Both the position numbers and the translations under genes were made by a program. From the NCBI RefSeq assembly GCF_007655135.1, contig NC_045131.1:28938001-29002000 (forward strand): DNA of 64,000 nt, in the 5' to 3' direction. Position 1 is the stretch's first letter, and each line of letters begins with the position of its first letter. The notes beneath the pieces are model-generated. The model ran no database searches, was not told where the DNA came from, and saw nothing but the letters and a program-made list of their open reading frames with translations. Below, piece by piece: positions 1 to 11,495 of the stretch. This DNA comes from Punica granatum (Eukaryota; Streptophyta; Magnoliopsida; Myrtales; Lythraceae).

Positions 1-541
1 GTTTGTTGGAGGAGTCAGTGGTGGTTAGGGCTGCAAGCCCTGGGATTCCGCTGCCGTTGACCACTCGCCCCCCTCTGCTACTCCCCCTCTCCATTTTTTG
101 TTTTTCACTATGTTCTATGTTTTCTGTACTGCTCGACAACCCACAAGTTTGCTCCATTCTCTGTTTTCTGTACCTGGAAGAGCAATCTTACTGTACACCC
201 CAAATGCAATTCTCTATATCGTACTGTCTGCCCAGTGTTTTCTTTTGGCTTGGAGATTGGAATAAGGGATGTTAATATGTTAACATATCATAATTCAATT
301 TATGACTTATTATTAATTTGTTGGTTTGTGGTCTTTATTTGAATGAACAATGATTAATTTTTTTTCTCAGGAAAGTATGCTACATATATATATATATATA
401 TATGCTGTTTTTTAATTACATGTAGAATTTTACGATTCACGATTCGAATCGCGATTTACGATTTTACGACCTTCGATCGATTCTAGGTAGAATCGCGATT
501 CTAACAACCTTAGTCATGATTATCTTTTTGTTGTGGTTCGA
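1..541. other. No supported gene; repeats at left edge
   Basis: I see no recognisable protein here. The first bases could be the last codons and 3' end of a gene lying to the left (a short open frame ending in Gly-Gly and a TAG near base 27), but this is only a possibility. An AT dinucleotide run lies at about 384-403. A low-complexity block at about 420-505 is built from diverged ACGATT/CGATTC units and includes the palindromic core TTCGAATCGCGA. Nothing else stands out. Confidence 0.4.
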
Positions 542-1086
542 TCAATAATGGAGATATGGAAGCGCACGATACTTGGAGAAACTGACATAAGTGGTGAAGA
601 AGGTAAAGAAGGTACGCACGACTTAATTATCTGGTAGTGAGTGGTTACTGCATGATCAGACTCCCACATTTGTCAACTGGAAGAAGCAAGGGAACATGGA
701 GGTTATAGTGATGTAGGCTTGGCTGCTCTATAAATACCAGGCTTGGGAGATTATAGAGAACACGCACATACTCATTGATTCAGACTTGAAGATCTGTCAA
801 AATGCTCCTATAATATTTTTCTTTCAGCTAGTTCTTCTGTTTCTCTGTATGTAAGTTCCTTTAGGTTTCCCTGCTTTCCCTTATGTTAGTAAAGATAATT
901 CTCTCTCTTTATCTTATTGTGCAGACCTTTACCCTATTAATGCAATTACAGTTTCCTCGATCCTTCTCAATCTAAGTCCTTTTTCGAAGCAGGGCTTGAA
1001 CTGACCATCGAGATTAGAAGTTTGATTACGCATATCCTCATATTCTCGAGACGTATTGTCTCTGGCACGCCGTTTTCCTGCAAACA
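542..1086 (+). mobile_element. LTR-like relic (U3/R/U5) of an LTR retrotransposon
   Basis: This stretch looks like the end of a long terminal repeat. It has a TATA-box motif TATAAATA at 729-736 and a pyrimidine-rich leader, and it ends in CA at 1086. It is followed a few bases later by TGGCACCGCCCGGTGGGA (1095-1112), which resembles the leader seen just after the LTR of many plant gypsy-type elements (TGGCGCCGTCTGTGGGA). A short gag-like reading frame follows. The left LTR edge is not defined, no partner LTR is visible, and no pol gene follows, so this is a solo or truncated relic. The assignment rests on the order TATA, CA end, leader, gag start. Confidence 0.5.
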
Positions 1087-1132
1087 GTATTTTGTGGCAC
1101 CGCCCGGTGGGACCTATTGAAGAATTCAAGAC

Positions 1133-1306
1133 ATGCCTCCATGCGAGCAGCCTCCTGCAAACCCTAAAAAGGCCCTTCAGGTCGAATCTGCTGCAGCCCG
1201 TCAAGCAGTTGTGGAGAACTCGGCAGCCGACAGAAACGTCAATCCTATTAGCATGTTGTCTCATTTTATTGAGACCATGGCCATTGACATCAAACAAGGT
1301 CAGTAG
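1133..1306 (+). pseudogene. Truncated gag N-terminus of the LTR relic
   Basis: A 57-codon open frame starts with ATG at 1133 and stops with TAG at 1304-1306. It follows the LTR-like end and the leader motif, where a gag start is expected. The peptide begins MPPCEQPPANP, continues with an Ala/Val-rich stretch, and ends in a helix-like segment. No zinc knuckle, protease or reverse transcriptase follows in any frame. I read it as the broken beginning of a retrotransposon gag; the peptide itself is too short to place in a family. Confidence 0.4.
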
Positions 1307-2717
1307 AATATGAATCGTTCCATGTAAATATGACGGCTAGTATAGCCCAGTCTATTCCTATATTTGTAAAGTTTTCCCTTATTTATAATATAGGCTTCAA
1401 CATCAATCTGTTAGATCCCATTTGACTCTGGATACTATGGTACATACCGAAAAACAAATGATCAATCTGTTATTCATTGTCTATTATTTATAACATATCT
1501 ATCTATGCATTAATAAAATACTTCCATTTCCTTTAATTGTCTCCCTCTTTCCTTGGAGGATCATCAACGAAAGAGTTTTCGATGTAATCGTATTCTAACT
1601 TAGACGAAAATAATCTATGTGTGATTCAAGATAATCAACTTCTAAGGAAACGGTGCACCCAAAAACTTTGAGTATTCAAAGATGTCCTTGTTGCCCCCAT
1701 TAAGATGACTATGGTACATATAGATTCTTTCAATACGGGCCATCAGCCCTTTCCTTCTCATTGAATAATCGAATTAGGAGATTGCTGCACACCGGAGATA
1801 ATCTGTGCGACTCATGACAATCGACTTAGAGGCGATATAGTGTATGAACTATTGTTTGACTGCATATTCTCCAAGGCGGGTCGTCAAAAGTTTTGGACAT
1901 GGCTTAATGAAGACAATCTATGCATGACTCAAGATATAATCGAGTTAGGAGAGTAGTGCACGCCCAAGATAATCAATTATATCCGACTCACAATAATCGA
2001 TTGAGAGCCGAAATAGTCTCATGCACCATAGTTTGTCTGCATACTCTCCATGTCGTATTAACCTTGCTGTTTGACGGGGATTGTAATGTTCCCGGTATAG
2101 TAATCTTCTTCTAAATCATCAATTTTTCGAGGGAAATGAAATTGGGCAGGTCTTTGATTGCTGGAGATACATCATCGAAGAGATGTCCATCACATCCTTG
2201 TAAATGGAGAGTATAGAGACCCACCAAAACATATATATATTACCCAGCAAAAAAAAAAATGCAGAGTATAAGGTAAAAGGGCTCTTCCACTAATTCTCAA
2301 CTGCAAAGAAGCAATACAATTACCAAACCTTCCTGCTATGTCATAAACGAAGCAATGCTAATTGAGTTTTTTCTTACTTTGACTCGAGAAAGTTACGGAT
2401 TTATGCTCGACATTAATTTCATGAAAACTCAACTAACTCGGTTCGTAAAATAACTAAATGGAATGTGCATGGGACCGCCGAATCAGATGGGGAAGAAATT
2501 GCGTGCTTCCAGTATATCAGAGTGCAATGTCAGCTACAATTAGTATCAGACTAATCCAAAAACTTCTGTAAATCTCCACTGTACAACAAAAGTAATCTTC
2601 GAAACTCAGCCGGGTGAAAGTATCGTATATAACAAAAGTCAGTTGTCAGGCTCTCATTTACGGGAAAATCGAGTTTTACTGCAATTTGATGGTTCCTCTG
2701 CTTGAAAAGCAACTGTA
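1307..2717. repeat. Gene-free stretch with an imperfect 171-bp tandem duplication
   Basis: No gene is visible. Two adjacent diverged copies of one sequence start at 1767 and 1938 (spacing 171 bp), sharing motifs such as AATCGA-TTAGGAGA, an AGATAATC block, CGACTCA and TGCATA-TTCTCCA. A weaker third relative begins near 1617. The part from about 2200 onward probably contains the 3' untranslated region of the neighbouring minus-strand DPM3 gene. Confidence 0.5.
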
Positions 2718-3877
2718 TCATTCTTCATAGTCTGAGCCAACGTCCACCCCTCTTTGCTTCAAGAAGCCCTTAGCTTCCGAAATGTCCTGCTAATGCAGAA
2801 ACAACCGAACTTGCATATGAAGAAGAAGCTTCTTCCAAGTTCATGCAAAACTGAAATACCCGCAAACTATAAAGATCACACAGGACAAACATGAGATCTC
2901 AAAATCTTATGCAATTGGAGCCCGTTAAAGGATGTATTAGTGAAATTGTTTATAAGTGAATATGCTAACTAAATCCATTTTCCTCCTATTCCTAATTTCC
3001 AAGGATTGCTCATGCATAAAAAATCCAATCGGTACCCATCACTGTTCATCAAACAACCAGATACGCATAGCATTTCATCTTCTAAGCATCCCCCATATAT
3101 ATTTACAGCAAAATCAAATATATGAAACTTGATAGATCAAACCTTCGACAAAACCTATCATTAACTTCCCTTGATTATCAATCAGAGAGAGAAATCGAAG
3201 CATAAGACTTCATGATATACTCCAAGAATGATAAAAAAGAAAGAACTAATCCAAGGTCACGTCAACTCACTAACCACGAGAGAATAGACAGAATGATACA
3301 GTGGTCCGACCATGTGGAACATGCAGGTAGCGGTTTAATCATAAAAAGATCAGAACAAATAGAACATATATGGCAGCTGAACAGAAAGATCATATGACTA
3401 CAATGTCTATCCTAATGAATGGACAAATAATCATACTTGACATTCATGAACTCCGGCTCTACTTCGATAGCCGCAACAATCAATCAGAAAAGAATTGGAT
3501 AACAATATGCAAATTTGTGCTTCTGTTCAACATTGGTAGATAGGCATGATGGCATCAATCGAACAAAGATGATTCGAGGTACCTGCTGCAACAGTGCTGC
3601 TTCTCGCGGGCAAGTCGGCAAGCGCATTAGACCAACTCCAACCATTAGCAAACCATAGCATCCAAGCAAAACAGTGAAATAGATAGGTAGCTGGAGGGAA
3701 ACCGGAACAGTAATCACTGACAAATATACAGCGCGTTTGGTCACAACAACAACAGAAACAAATCGAATAACTCACCAACCAAGTGTGGCTACTTGGAGCG
3801 AAAGACATCTGTAGAAGACCCATCCATAAGGCACAGATTGTCACCAGCAAGGTGATAATCTTAACAATATGCTTCAT
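2718..3877 (-). CDS. DPM3: Dolichol-phosphate mannosyltransferase subunit 3 (DPM3)
   Basis: DPM3 is the small ER-membrane subunit that holds the catalytic DPM1 subunit of dolichol-phosphate mannose synthase. The complex makes Dol-P-Man for N-glycosylation, GPI anchors and O-mannosylation. Three exons give a 92-residue protein: 3776-3877 (34 aa), 3583-3690 (36 aa) and 2718-2786 (22 aa plus TGA). Both introns are GT-AG and in phase 0. Exon 1 has a hydrophobic helix (about residues 5-24) followed by SHTWL. Exon 2 is a second helix with LGCYGLLMVGVGLM then a PTCP motif. Exon 3 is the helical C-terminus DISEAKGFLKQRGVDVGSD. Length, two-helix layout and these motifs agree with plant DPM3 as I remember it. 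The start MKH at 3877 is preferred over an in-frame ATG six codons upstream because plant homologues begin MKH. It looks intact. Confidence 0.93.
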
Positions 3878-4367
3878 TGGATCCCAAACTCTCAATCAAT
3901 CAGTCCTAAGCACATCTAAGTACCTAACAAAAAGTACATCATCATGTCAGTAACCAAAAAGCTTGTCCATGATCACAAGATTCATGAAAGATCAACCGAT
4001 GAATACGACAAACATCGAACTTTCATCATATTGCGGTACGGGGAAATTGGAATGGAATTGCCATAACAGAACTGAACACCTCACGGCAGATTAAAGAGAT
4101 GTTGGTAACAGAATCAGAATGGAATCATAAGCGAGCATTCAATGGAGGCAAGACTGCCCCAGATTTTTTCCATTAATCAAAGCAAATCAGGGAAAGGAAT
4201 CTACAGATTACAGAACACTGGAATGGGAATCTTCACCTCCTTCACCTTGGCCAAGCAATCAACAGGGCAGCAGCTGCCCAGAGACCGTACAGAGATTGAA
4301 GGAAGGAGGAGAGAGAAAGAGAGGGGAAGACTAGAGAGAGAAAGCTTGGTGGGAAAAATGGGCGGGC

Positions 4368-4420
4368 TGGGCCTTGAAAGTATTGAAGATGCGGTGCAAG
4401 AATAGGAGAGGAGAGGCCCA
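4368..4420 (-). promoter_or_regulatory. Site II-type promoter elements upstream of DPM3
   Basis: TGGGCC occurs on the plus strand at 4368-4373 and on the minus strand at 4415-4420. These match the plant site II motif (TGGGCC/T) common in promoters of constitutive housekeeping genes. They lie about 0.5 kb upstream of the DPM3 start codon. A purine-rich block at about 4300-4345, pyrimidine-rich when read on the minus strand, looks like a transcribed leader, and a 5'-UTR intron may separate it from the start codon. TSS and intron are inferred, not shown. Confidence 0.4.
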
Positions 4421-4736
4421 CGAGCACATTCATAAATCGGATCATGTTCAGGGCAGCAATCGTCTCCCGTCGAGATCGATTGAACAACTGCGTCGGCCTA
4501 ATATGGGACTATAGTATGTTAGCAAACGGTGTCCGTTATCGTGGTGTTATATATAGTCCGGGACATAATGCAGCATTGCTCGACTTCATCACCAAAATGG
4601 ACATATAAAATTGTACGAATAACCTTAAAACAGTTATTTTTTCGGTGAAAAACATTACAACTTTGAGTCATCAGAATATTCTACTGGTGCCTTATACGAG
4701 CCTATCCTCATCCTTGGATTGGATTCGCTAAATAAA

Positions 4737-4827
4737 TTAGGTCTCCTCCACCTCGAAAGCTGGGTCCTCGAAGTTGGGGGCATTGATCTTGTTGACAATG
4801 GCCTCGAGCCGCTCCAAGAGGAGGTAC
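4737..4827 (-). pseudogene. Unidentified C-terminal coding remnant
   Basis: On the minus strand a short frame encodes a helix-like LLLERLEAIVNKI followed by an acidic tail NAPNFEDPAFEVEET and a TAA at 4737-4739. It is preceded by an in-frame TAG that also forms a possible splice acceptor (AG then TACCTC). Codon bias and composition look like real coding sequence. Other coding-like pieces lie just upstream (to about 5035) but in other frames. I do not recognise the protein. It is either the last exon of a decayed gene or a truncated copy. Confidence 0.35.
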
Positions 4828-4839
4828 TACTTCCCCTCT

Positions 4840-5703
4840 ATCCCCATTCTCAATGACCCAGCCGCCGAAGCTGTCTTCGGACTCTCCCCAGAGCCGGCCC
4901 GTGCTGCCAGGTGAGATCTACGGCTCGCTCGATCATAGCGTCTTTGAGTGGTTCATCCTGGAATCTGGTACTTCGTCCTTCGGTAGGTTTCCTTTTCAGG
5001 ATACAAGAATATGATGACAGAGAATTACCAAACACTACATGTATTCTCCTCTATACATCCCGAGAACCACAGATCGATATCTCGAGCAAGAAGTCATTAT
5101 TTTGCTGTTTATAGCGCAAGAACACAATTTGATGTCTCTGCCTAGCCCGTTTAAGATGACAAAACACATCGAGCTTTCATCATGTTCGGTATGGAGGAAT
5201 GAAATGGAATTGCAACACAAAACCAAACACTGATCACAAAAGATTAAATATACATGCCTTCATACTGGTTAAAGAACGGCAACTGCTCCATCTTGCTGGA
5301 GTGTGCGAGTTGCAATGTATACGGACCTGCTCCTGGTTCATCAATTTACGACTAGTTACCGAATAACAGCAGTTGAATCCTACAGCATCCATAAAGTTGT
5401 GTCATCTACAGTTCGTGACGAAATAAAGTGAACCGAGAACTTTCTTTCAAAATTGAATCTGTAATATCTAGGCCCAAGTACTGACCAGCTTGTCAACTTC
5501 TTACTATAGCTTGCGTTATGCAAAGCTTAACCGCTTCGGTAGTGGCTTTGTGCCCTAAACATAGTTAGGGAAACAAAGAGATCAAAAGACCGAACGTCAG
5601 ACAACAAACAAAATTCTCTTCCTACTATGTTGATTCACACATGATGATAAAACTGAACGGAACTACTATTGATGCCCGAAATGCTGCAAGTTAACAACTA
5701 TGA
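4840..5703. other. Intergenic; no gene seen
   Basis: Between the coding remnant and the RIO1 stop codon I see no intact frame. The first 200 bases hold more frame-broken coding-like sequence of the same remnant. The rest is unique AT-rich DNA that probably includes the RIO1 3' untranslated region. Confidence 0.4.
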
Positions 5704-8700
5704 CTACCGCTTGTGGGATTTCGCTAACTTCTCCCGCCTTTTCTTTACAGCCTTCGGCACTTTATTCTTCCTTGCCTCCCTCTTTTCCTCTTTCACCTTC
5801 TTCTTGTTCTCCTTCCTGGCTGTCTTCTTATCTACCACGGCTGGAACATGCTGAAACTCAGTCCCCTCACTTCCTTCTGATTCTAATTCTTCTTCGTCCC
5901 CATCCTCCGATTCAGTCTCCTCCTCCGCTTCTCCTTTACCGTCTTGGTTGTCCGTCTTCTCTTGCGCACGTTGAGCTTCTAGGTCATCTTGGCTCCGGAA
6001 AGCCTGTTTCAGTCCTGTTATAGTCTGGTAGTACATGTCTGCCGTGTCCTTCCCACTCGTTAGTCGTATCACGTCTGCCTCTACATTTGTCACTTGCTCT
6101 AACGTCTTAGGTATAAACGACTGGAGAGAGAAACACAACCCGTAAAGTTATGGATCAATTTATTCCATGAAAACCATCTCAAAATTTATAATCATCTGAC
6201 CTGTATGAAAACAGAGTCCGCAATTTCATCCTCGGTCGATACCACATCTCCTCTAGACCGGATCTTCTGTTGGACCTGGAATATCAAAGCTAATTTGCTC
6301 GATTAATGCAATCAATGTAAACGAATTTTCCCAAGATTATCGAGACATTACACACACTGACCTCTTCCAAATAAGCATCGATGGAATCATCAGTGATAGA
6401 CGGGTCAACAATAAAGTCGAAAAGCTCTCTAATAGTCATGACAGCAACCCCATGTTTCCTGAAGAAATCCTGGCACATCAACATAACAGAAGGATTTTAT
6501 TCAGCACCCAACCTTACCAGCAAAAATGTAACTCTTCTGTCATAAGTGACTTACAGAAACATGAAGACAATCTTCACGCAGGAAGTCAAGAGCATGTGGA
6601 TGATCAAGATCCACCGCTTGTGAGACATCAATTATATAGAGGTGGTCCTGCCCAGAAAAAGAAATCTCAAAAATTAAACCACAGCAAACAAAACCTCGGA
6701 GTCCTTCTCAAAGAAATATGGCACTGGAACAAAGCTTCACTCACTCACTTGATCATATCACTTCAACAATGATGGAAAAGGTACTCACCTCAAAATAAAG
6801 TATGTTATATTCACTCAGATCTCCATGAACCAGCTTGCACTTTTGATACAATGTTCTCATCGCCATAATCATCTGGCAGAAGACAAATGGAGTAAGACTA
6901 GAGGATACAACTCTAAAACCCTCTCAAATTACAAACTTATCCGTGCAAAGCCTATGAGTATATCAAAAGAGATATGATAACTACATGATTATCATACAAA
7001 ATACAAAATGACATAAAGCCAGAGTGCTGACACACCTCTAAATAGCCTTCACGTAACTTGTCTAAGGATAAATCAGCATCCTTAAGACGAGGTGCAGCCC
7101 ATCCTGCCTTTCCTGTCAAAGTTTGACAATATGCCAAAAAACTTAACCCATATATCATGAATAAATCCAATCTCCTCAAACTAAAGACAGCATACAAAAA
7201 TAAAGGATTTGTTGCATCAATTTCAGAAATGAATTCAGGGAAGTCATTAAGAGATAATGTTTGTGAAAATACACATAACTCAGTTCAGAGACCAATCATG
7301 AAGGAGCAACAAGAAACAAAGGGAAGGAAAACCACTGATTCAACTTATCAATAATACTCGACACAATTCTTACACAGAGGCCAAGAAAAATGCCAAAAAA
7401 AAAAGGGAGCCTGAAAGAGATATAAGTATTACCTATAAATTCCATGACAAGAACATGCAATCTCAGTTGAAGTGGAGAGGGACATCTGATTCCAGCTGCC
7501 TTTAGTCTGCAAAGCAACCATGTCAAAATATCAACCATTAATGAGTACCCAAATCAATTTCTGCAGCTCTAGACATGTACACCATCTATCTTGGACAAGA
7601 TGAGAAGGAAAGGGAGAGGCAGAGAAAAGTTTATCAAGGGACCAAAAGATCGCTATCGGTGTCTATTGTCTAATAATAGAAACAAAGCTAAAAACTTGAA
7701 TCAGTTTCACATGCAAAGACGAAAATCAAAACATGATATGTAGTGCTAAATAAACCGTGAAGGAAATATGGAAATTTACACAAAAGATATTGTAGCCTTA
7801 CCTCATAAGATTCCTCATTTCTTTTTCGGCCCATGTCTTCACCATTTTTCGAGGATTATGCTTGCTGTATGCATGTCTAAAGCGATAGTCCCCTTGCACA
7901 TACCGATCTCGATCCCTATGTTATTTCCAAATGGAACAGACCAAAATTCACATTACTTGATAACAGCTGAAGTGATGGGACTCAAAATCAAATAGATCTT
8001 TCAAGACCAGAATTCACAGTACCAATGCACTTTCAAAACCAGAATTCACAGAGTGCACTCACTTGAAAATCAAGACTGAAGTTTTGTAGACTTTCACTGC
8101 CAATTCCTGTCCATCAGATCTTGTTGCGTGATAAACATTTGCCTATCAAAATCAAGGGAAATAAGAGGACAAGATATCAGGCAATCCCGTGTAATACGCG
8201 AATTTTTTTGGTAGGACACTCTTAGTGAAAGTTCCACTGATAAATAAGGGAAAAAGGAAAACAACATGCAATAGTACAGCGATTCGTCTACCTACCTCTT
8301 TCCCAGTCGAGATGCAACCATTAATATCATGAAATACTCCACGATTCAGCATTTTGAAGAGAACCATTCGGGTCCTGTCATCAATGGCCTGTACAGGAAA
8401 TAAGAACACAGATATTCTCCAAGAACAAGAACACCAGAAGGGCCAGAAAACTCTGCCTATGGCCAGTGCAGAAAATAAGAATGCAAATATTCACGCTTTC
8501 TGTCTTCGGCCTATACAAAAGAAAAGAACGCAAATATTTCTCAAAGAACAAGAACCCGAGAACGTTTTCTGTGTTCCTTTGTGTCTTCGTTTCTTCATTT
8601 CTTTCCTATCTTCTCTTGGCAAAAGCTCAGATGGCTTTCAATAAAACCAGAAGTTACAATACGAAACCCACAACATATGCCTAAGTTACCAATCCAAAAT

Positions 8701-9337
8701 AGAACACGAAAATAATTCACAGGAAGAGCTCCATCCATCAATGAAAAGAAGGCACTGGGCTTTACCAGCTCAACAGTTGCACGGTCGGCTTTATCATGAG
8801 TTCTGGTCTTGCCGATAGCCGAATTCCTAACGCTTTCTCGAATGGAAGCTGTCACGGAGCTCGACATGCCAACATTCACCCTTCCTTCCCACTCCTGAAA
8901 TATTCATCGAATTACTAAGAAGCCAAGATATTCAATCATGAATTGATTCAGCTATCTTTCTCTGTTCAAATTAGTCAAGAGCTCAAAACTTTGCGAAAGG
9001 ATAAGGAAAGCCGAACCTCCAACGGAGAAGCACGGATGTGATTGGATAACTTCTGGCTCCTATTAGAGAGAGGCTGAAGGGTGGAGGCGTTGGGACGAGA
9101 CTGGAGGCCTCCGTGAGCATTAGGACGCCTCGCACTCGGGGCAAAGGCACCATCCGCGGCTTCAGCGCCGGTTCCATCCTTCAAGTCCAACCAGTCCAAC
9201 GCATCCCCAATCTCAGAATCCGAGCTCCATGATACCTCATCCTCCTCTTCATCATCAAAAACATCATCCTCTCTACCTTCATTAGCTGCCCGCAATTCTC
9301 CTTCCGGTTTTTCCTGCTTTGCCATTGCTTCCTGCAT
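5704..9337 (-). CDS. RIO1: Serine/threonine-protein kinase RIO1
   Basis: RIO1 is an atypical kinase/ATPase acting in cytoplasmic maturation of the 40S ribosomal subunit. Twelve exons join without a break to a 554-residue protein: 9017-9337, 8766-8894, 8296-8388, 8063-8142, 7802-7915, 7433-7506, 7036-7112, 6789-6872, 6555-6647, 6362-6469, 6201-6275, 5704-6120. All introns are GT-AG. The N-terminus (1-107) is acidic (DDEEEDE). The RIO domain has the nucleotide loop STGKEANVY (177-185), ATP-binding Lys198 in LAVKVYK, catalytic HGDLSEYN (Asp314, Asn319), and metal-binding Asp331 in [10 protein letters not shown]. The C-terminal exon has an acidic Glu/Asp stretch and then a Lys/Arg-rich tail ending [13 protein letters not shown], as in other RIO1 proteins. 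Start is ATG 9337, or ATG 9325 four codons later. All catalytic residues are present. Confidence 0.95.
8385..8560 (-). repeat. Triplicated splice-acceptor segment in RIO1 intron 2
   Basis: Three diverged copies of a segment of about 50-70 bp lie side by side, beginning near 8385, 8459 and 8507 on the plus strand. Each has GGCC, then a C/A-rich piece, AATAAGAA or AAAAGAA, and ACGCAAATATT-like sequence; two also share CAAGAACAAGAAC. Read on the minus strand, the copy touching exon 3 supplies the real acceptor (polypyrimidine tract, TGTACAG, GCC). The farthest copy has a similar candidate acceptor, TTTTGTATAG followed by GCC. The middle copy has lost AG (TGCACTGGCC). Confidence 0.6.
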
Positions 9338-9629
9338 GTCTCTGATCCTAAACAGTAGGGTGCCGTACCATCAGCAACGACGGATTCCTTACAATTCCCA
9401 CCTAAAAATTGAAACTTTTTTCATGCCCAATTACCAAATAGATGTTCTGATGATTGTGGGACTGGAATCAAACCGAACAGGAATCGCGGAGGTGGAGGGC
9501 TCGACAAGCAGCGCGACTGACGTGGGACAGCACGAGTGGCGGAGATGGAGGGGATCGGCGAGCAGCAACGGCGGTGGAGTGGAGGTTGAGCCGTCAAGGG
9601 GGTAACTACGGAGGCAGCGCCGTGAGAGA

Positions 9630-10568
9630 GAGGGGCGTCCATGAGTACAGAATACAACCGGAACCGGTTGGAAAGGATAGAACCGGAACCGGAACCAGAC
9701 CGCTAGGGTAGGTTTTGAATACTACTTGCTAAGGAAAGGATAGGGTGCGGTAGAAAAATTGAGAACCGGTAAAATTCGATTCCGATTCCGATTCCGATTC
9801 CAGCTTATAGGGTATCCAGAACTGAAATCGGAATCTAGAATCGAACTGCTCTCTATATATGTTACTATATTACGTATGTATGTATGCATATATATGTTAT
9901 AAATGAAAAAGGCAAATACTACCGAAGAAAAAACAACCTACCAAAAAAAAAGAATAAACCAAATTGTATCATTAAAAAAAGGAGCAAAAACCCTAAAATT
10001 ATAAATATGAGTTGTCCTCTTCGTCTCTCCCCTTCTCATCTTCGTCTGTTCCGATCTCTGAGTTAAGCTCGACGATTCAATTCAACTATGGTTCTTCTCA
10101 TCTCCCTCGCCGTGGTTGAGCCTCCTCAATCATCTCTTTCATCGACAACAATTGCAACAATCCGAGCCTGTGAAGCACAAGCTGCTACTTCTTCGTTACC
10201 CAGTAAGCAAGCCACAGCAAGGCTCTACTGCTTATACTTTGCCAGCCACCGCCAATAGCTACGACGTGCGTCCCCTTTTTTTTACCCATGAGCCACGCTG
10301 CTACTCTTGCTCAAGCTACACACAAGCCTGATACTGTTGCGGCTTAAGCCACTATTGAGTCTGATTTCGAATTAAAAATTGAATTATAAAATAATTACAG
10401 ATTCCAAATGGGTATGCACAATCTGTGGTTTATTACAGGTTCCGGGTAGAATCTGGTTCTAAGGTTTAAGATAGTACGGTTTGGATCCAAATTTTTAGAA
10501 CCAGTGTTGTACACGGTAGAGTCCGGATATCACAAAAAATACAAGGTATCCAAACCCGCCCGCCCCTA
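9630..10568. mobile_element. Probable old hAT-type non-autonomous element
   Basis: The left end AGGGGCG (9631) and the right end CGCCCCTA (10561-10568) form a short terminal inverted repeat. The flanks GTGAGAGA (9622-9629) and GTGGGAAA (10569-10576) match at 6 of 8 positions, as expected for an old 8-bp hAT target duplication. The interior is rich in AACCGG and ATTCCG words, including an ATTCCG run at about 9776-9801; GGAATC words recur in the clearer hAT element at 10836. It also holds a 5'-UTR-like piece and a 58-codon ORF from ATG 10088, possibly captured host sequence. Ends are less certain than for the neighbouring element. Confidence 0.38.
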
Positions 10569-10692
10569 GTGGGAAAGTGTCAGCGGAGAGGGAAAAAGAA
10601 TGGAGATCACCTCAACAATTTATAGGTTTATAACTTTTATTTATTTTATACTATTTTTAGTTTTTTCTTTTTGAAATTTAAATTTCATCGTT

Positions 10693-10724
10693 GTTTATTA
10701 TTATTATTATTATTATTATTATTG
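10693..10724. repeat. TTA microsatellite
   Basis: About ten uninterrupted TTA units lie in AT-rich DNA between the two hAT-like elements. Confidence 0.85.
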
Positions 10725-10835
10725 AATTTTTATGAATTTTTTTATTTTTTTAAATTTCTTTACGCATTGGATTTTATTTTAAAAACTTTTGGTGTCATGT
10801 CACAAAAAGTAACAAATACATTGATGACTAATAGA

Positions 10836-11495
10836 TAGGGGTGTTCAAGTTCGAGTACCCTGTTTTTTCACGATCCCCAGACTCTACCTTGTAAGGGACA
10901 TGTTCCAAGATTTTAGAACCGAATCCTACCACGTTGAATTATGGAATCGGAATCTATCCAGAACCTATATTATACCATAGAATTTGGGTAACTTGTTGGA
11001 GCTTGTAAATTTTTTTCTCACTAAATAAAACCGAAAATATCTCATCCATAATCAATAATTATGCCAAACAGAATGTTGACATAAATTTAGATTAATTCAC
11101 AATACATCTACAACAAAGAATAATATGTCTCATCAATCCATCCACAAAACTAAACATTCGTAATACGATCTCATACAATAATGGGGTGGATTACTGAAAG
11201 AGAAATGGAGAAATCAAGAATATCTCAAACATAGAGAAGAGAACGATGGGGTGGGTTACTGGTTTGATTTCAGTTCAATATTTTTTTTTAATTAGTGAAT
11301 CCAAGTCTGGGTATCAGTTGCGATTACGATATTGAGTACCTTACATGCAATACCCGAAACCGGAATCGGTTTTCACTGGTTCCTTATTTTAATACCCGGA
11401 CCCAACCTTATTTTCAATACGAGTTATCGGGACCTTACCTTAACGGGTAGATTCCAACCAGTTTTGGATATATCCGGTATCCGTGCACACCCCTA
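10836..11495. mobile_element. hAT-superfamily MITE (660 bp)
   Basis: The element begins TAGGGGTGTTCA (10836-10847) and ends TGCACACCCCTA (11484-11495), a 12-bp terminal inverted repeat with one mismatch. It is flanked by a perfect 8-bp direct repeat CTAATAGA at 10828-10835 and 11496-11503. An 8-bp target duplication with a TAGGGGTG terminus is characteristic of hAT transposons. No open frame of transposase size is present, so it is non-autonomous. Inside are repeated GGAATC and GGTATC words. Confidence 0.85.

Noticed and set aside
929..1297. 122-codon minus-strand frame over the LTR relic
   Set aside because: It is antisense to the LTR end, leader and gag start, and has no family features.
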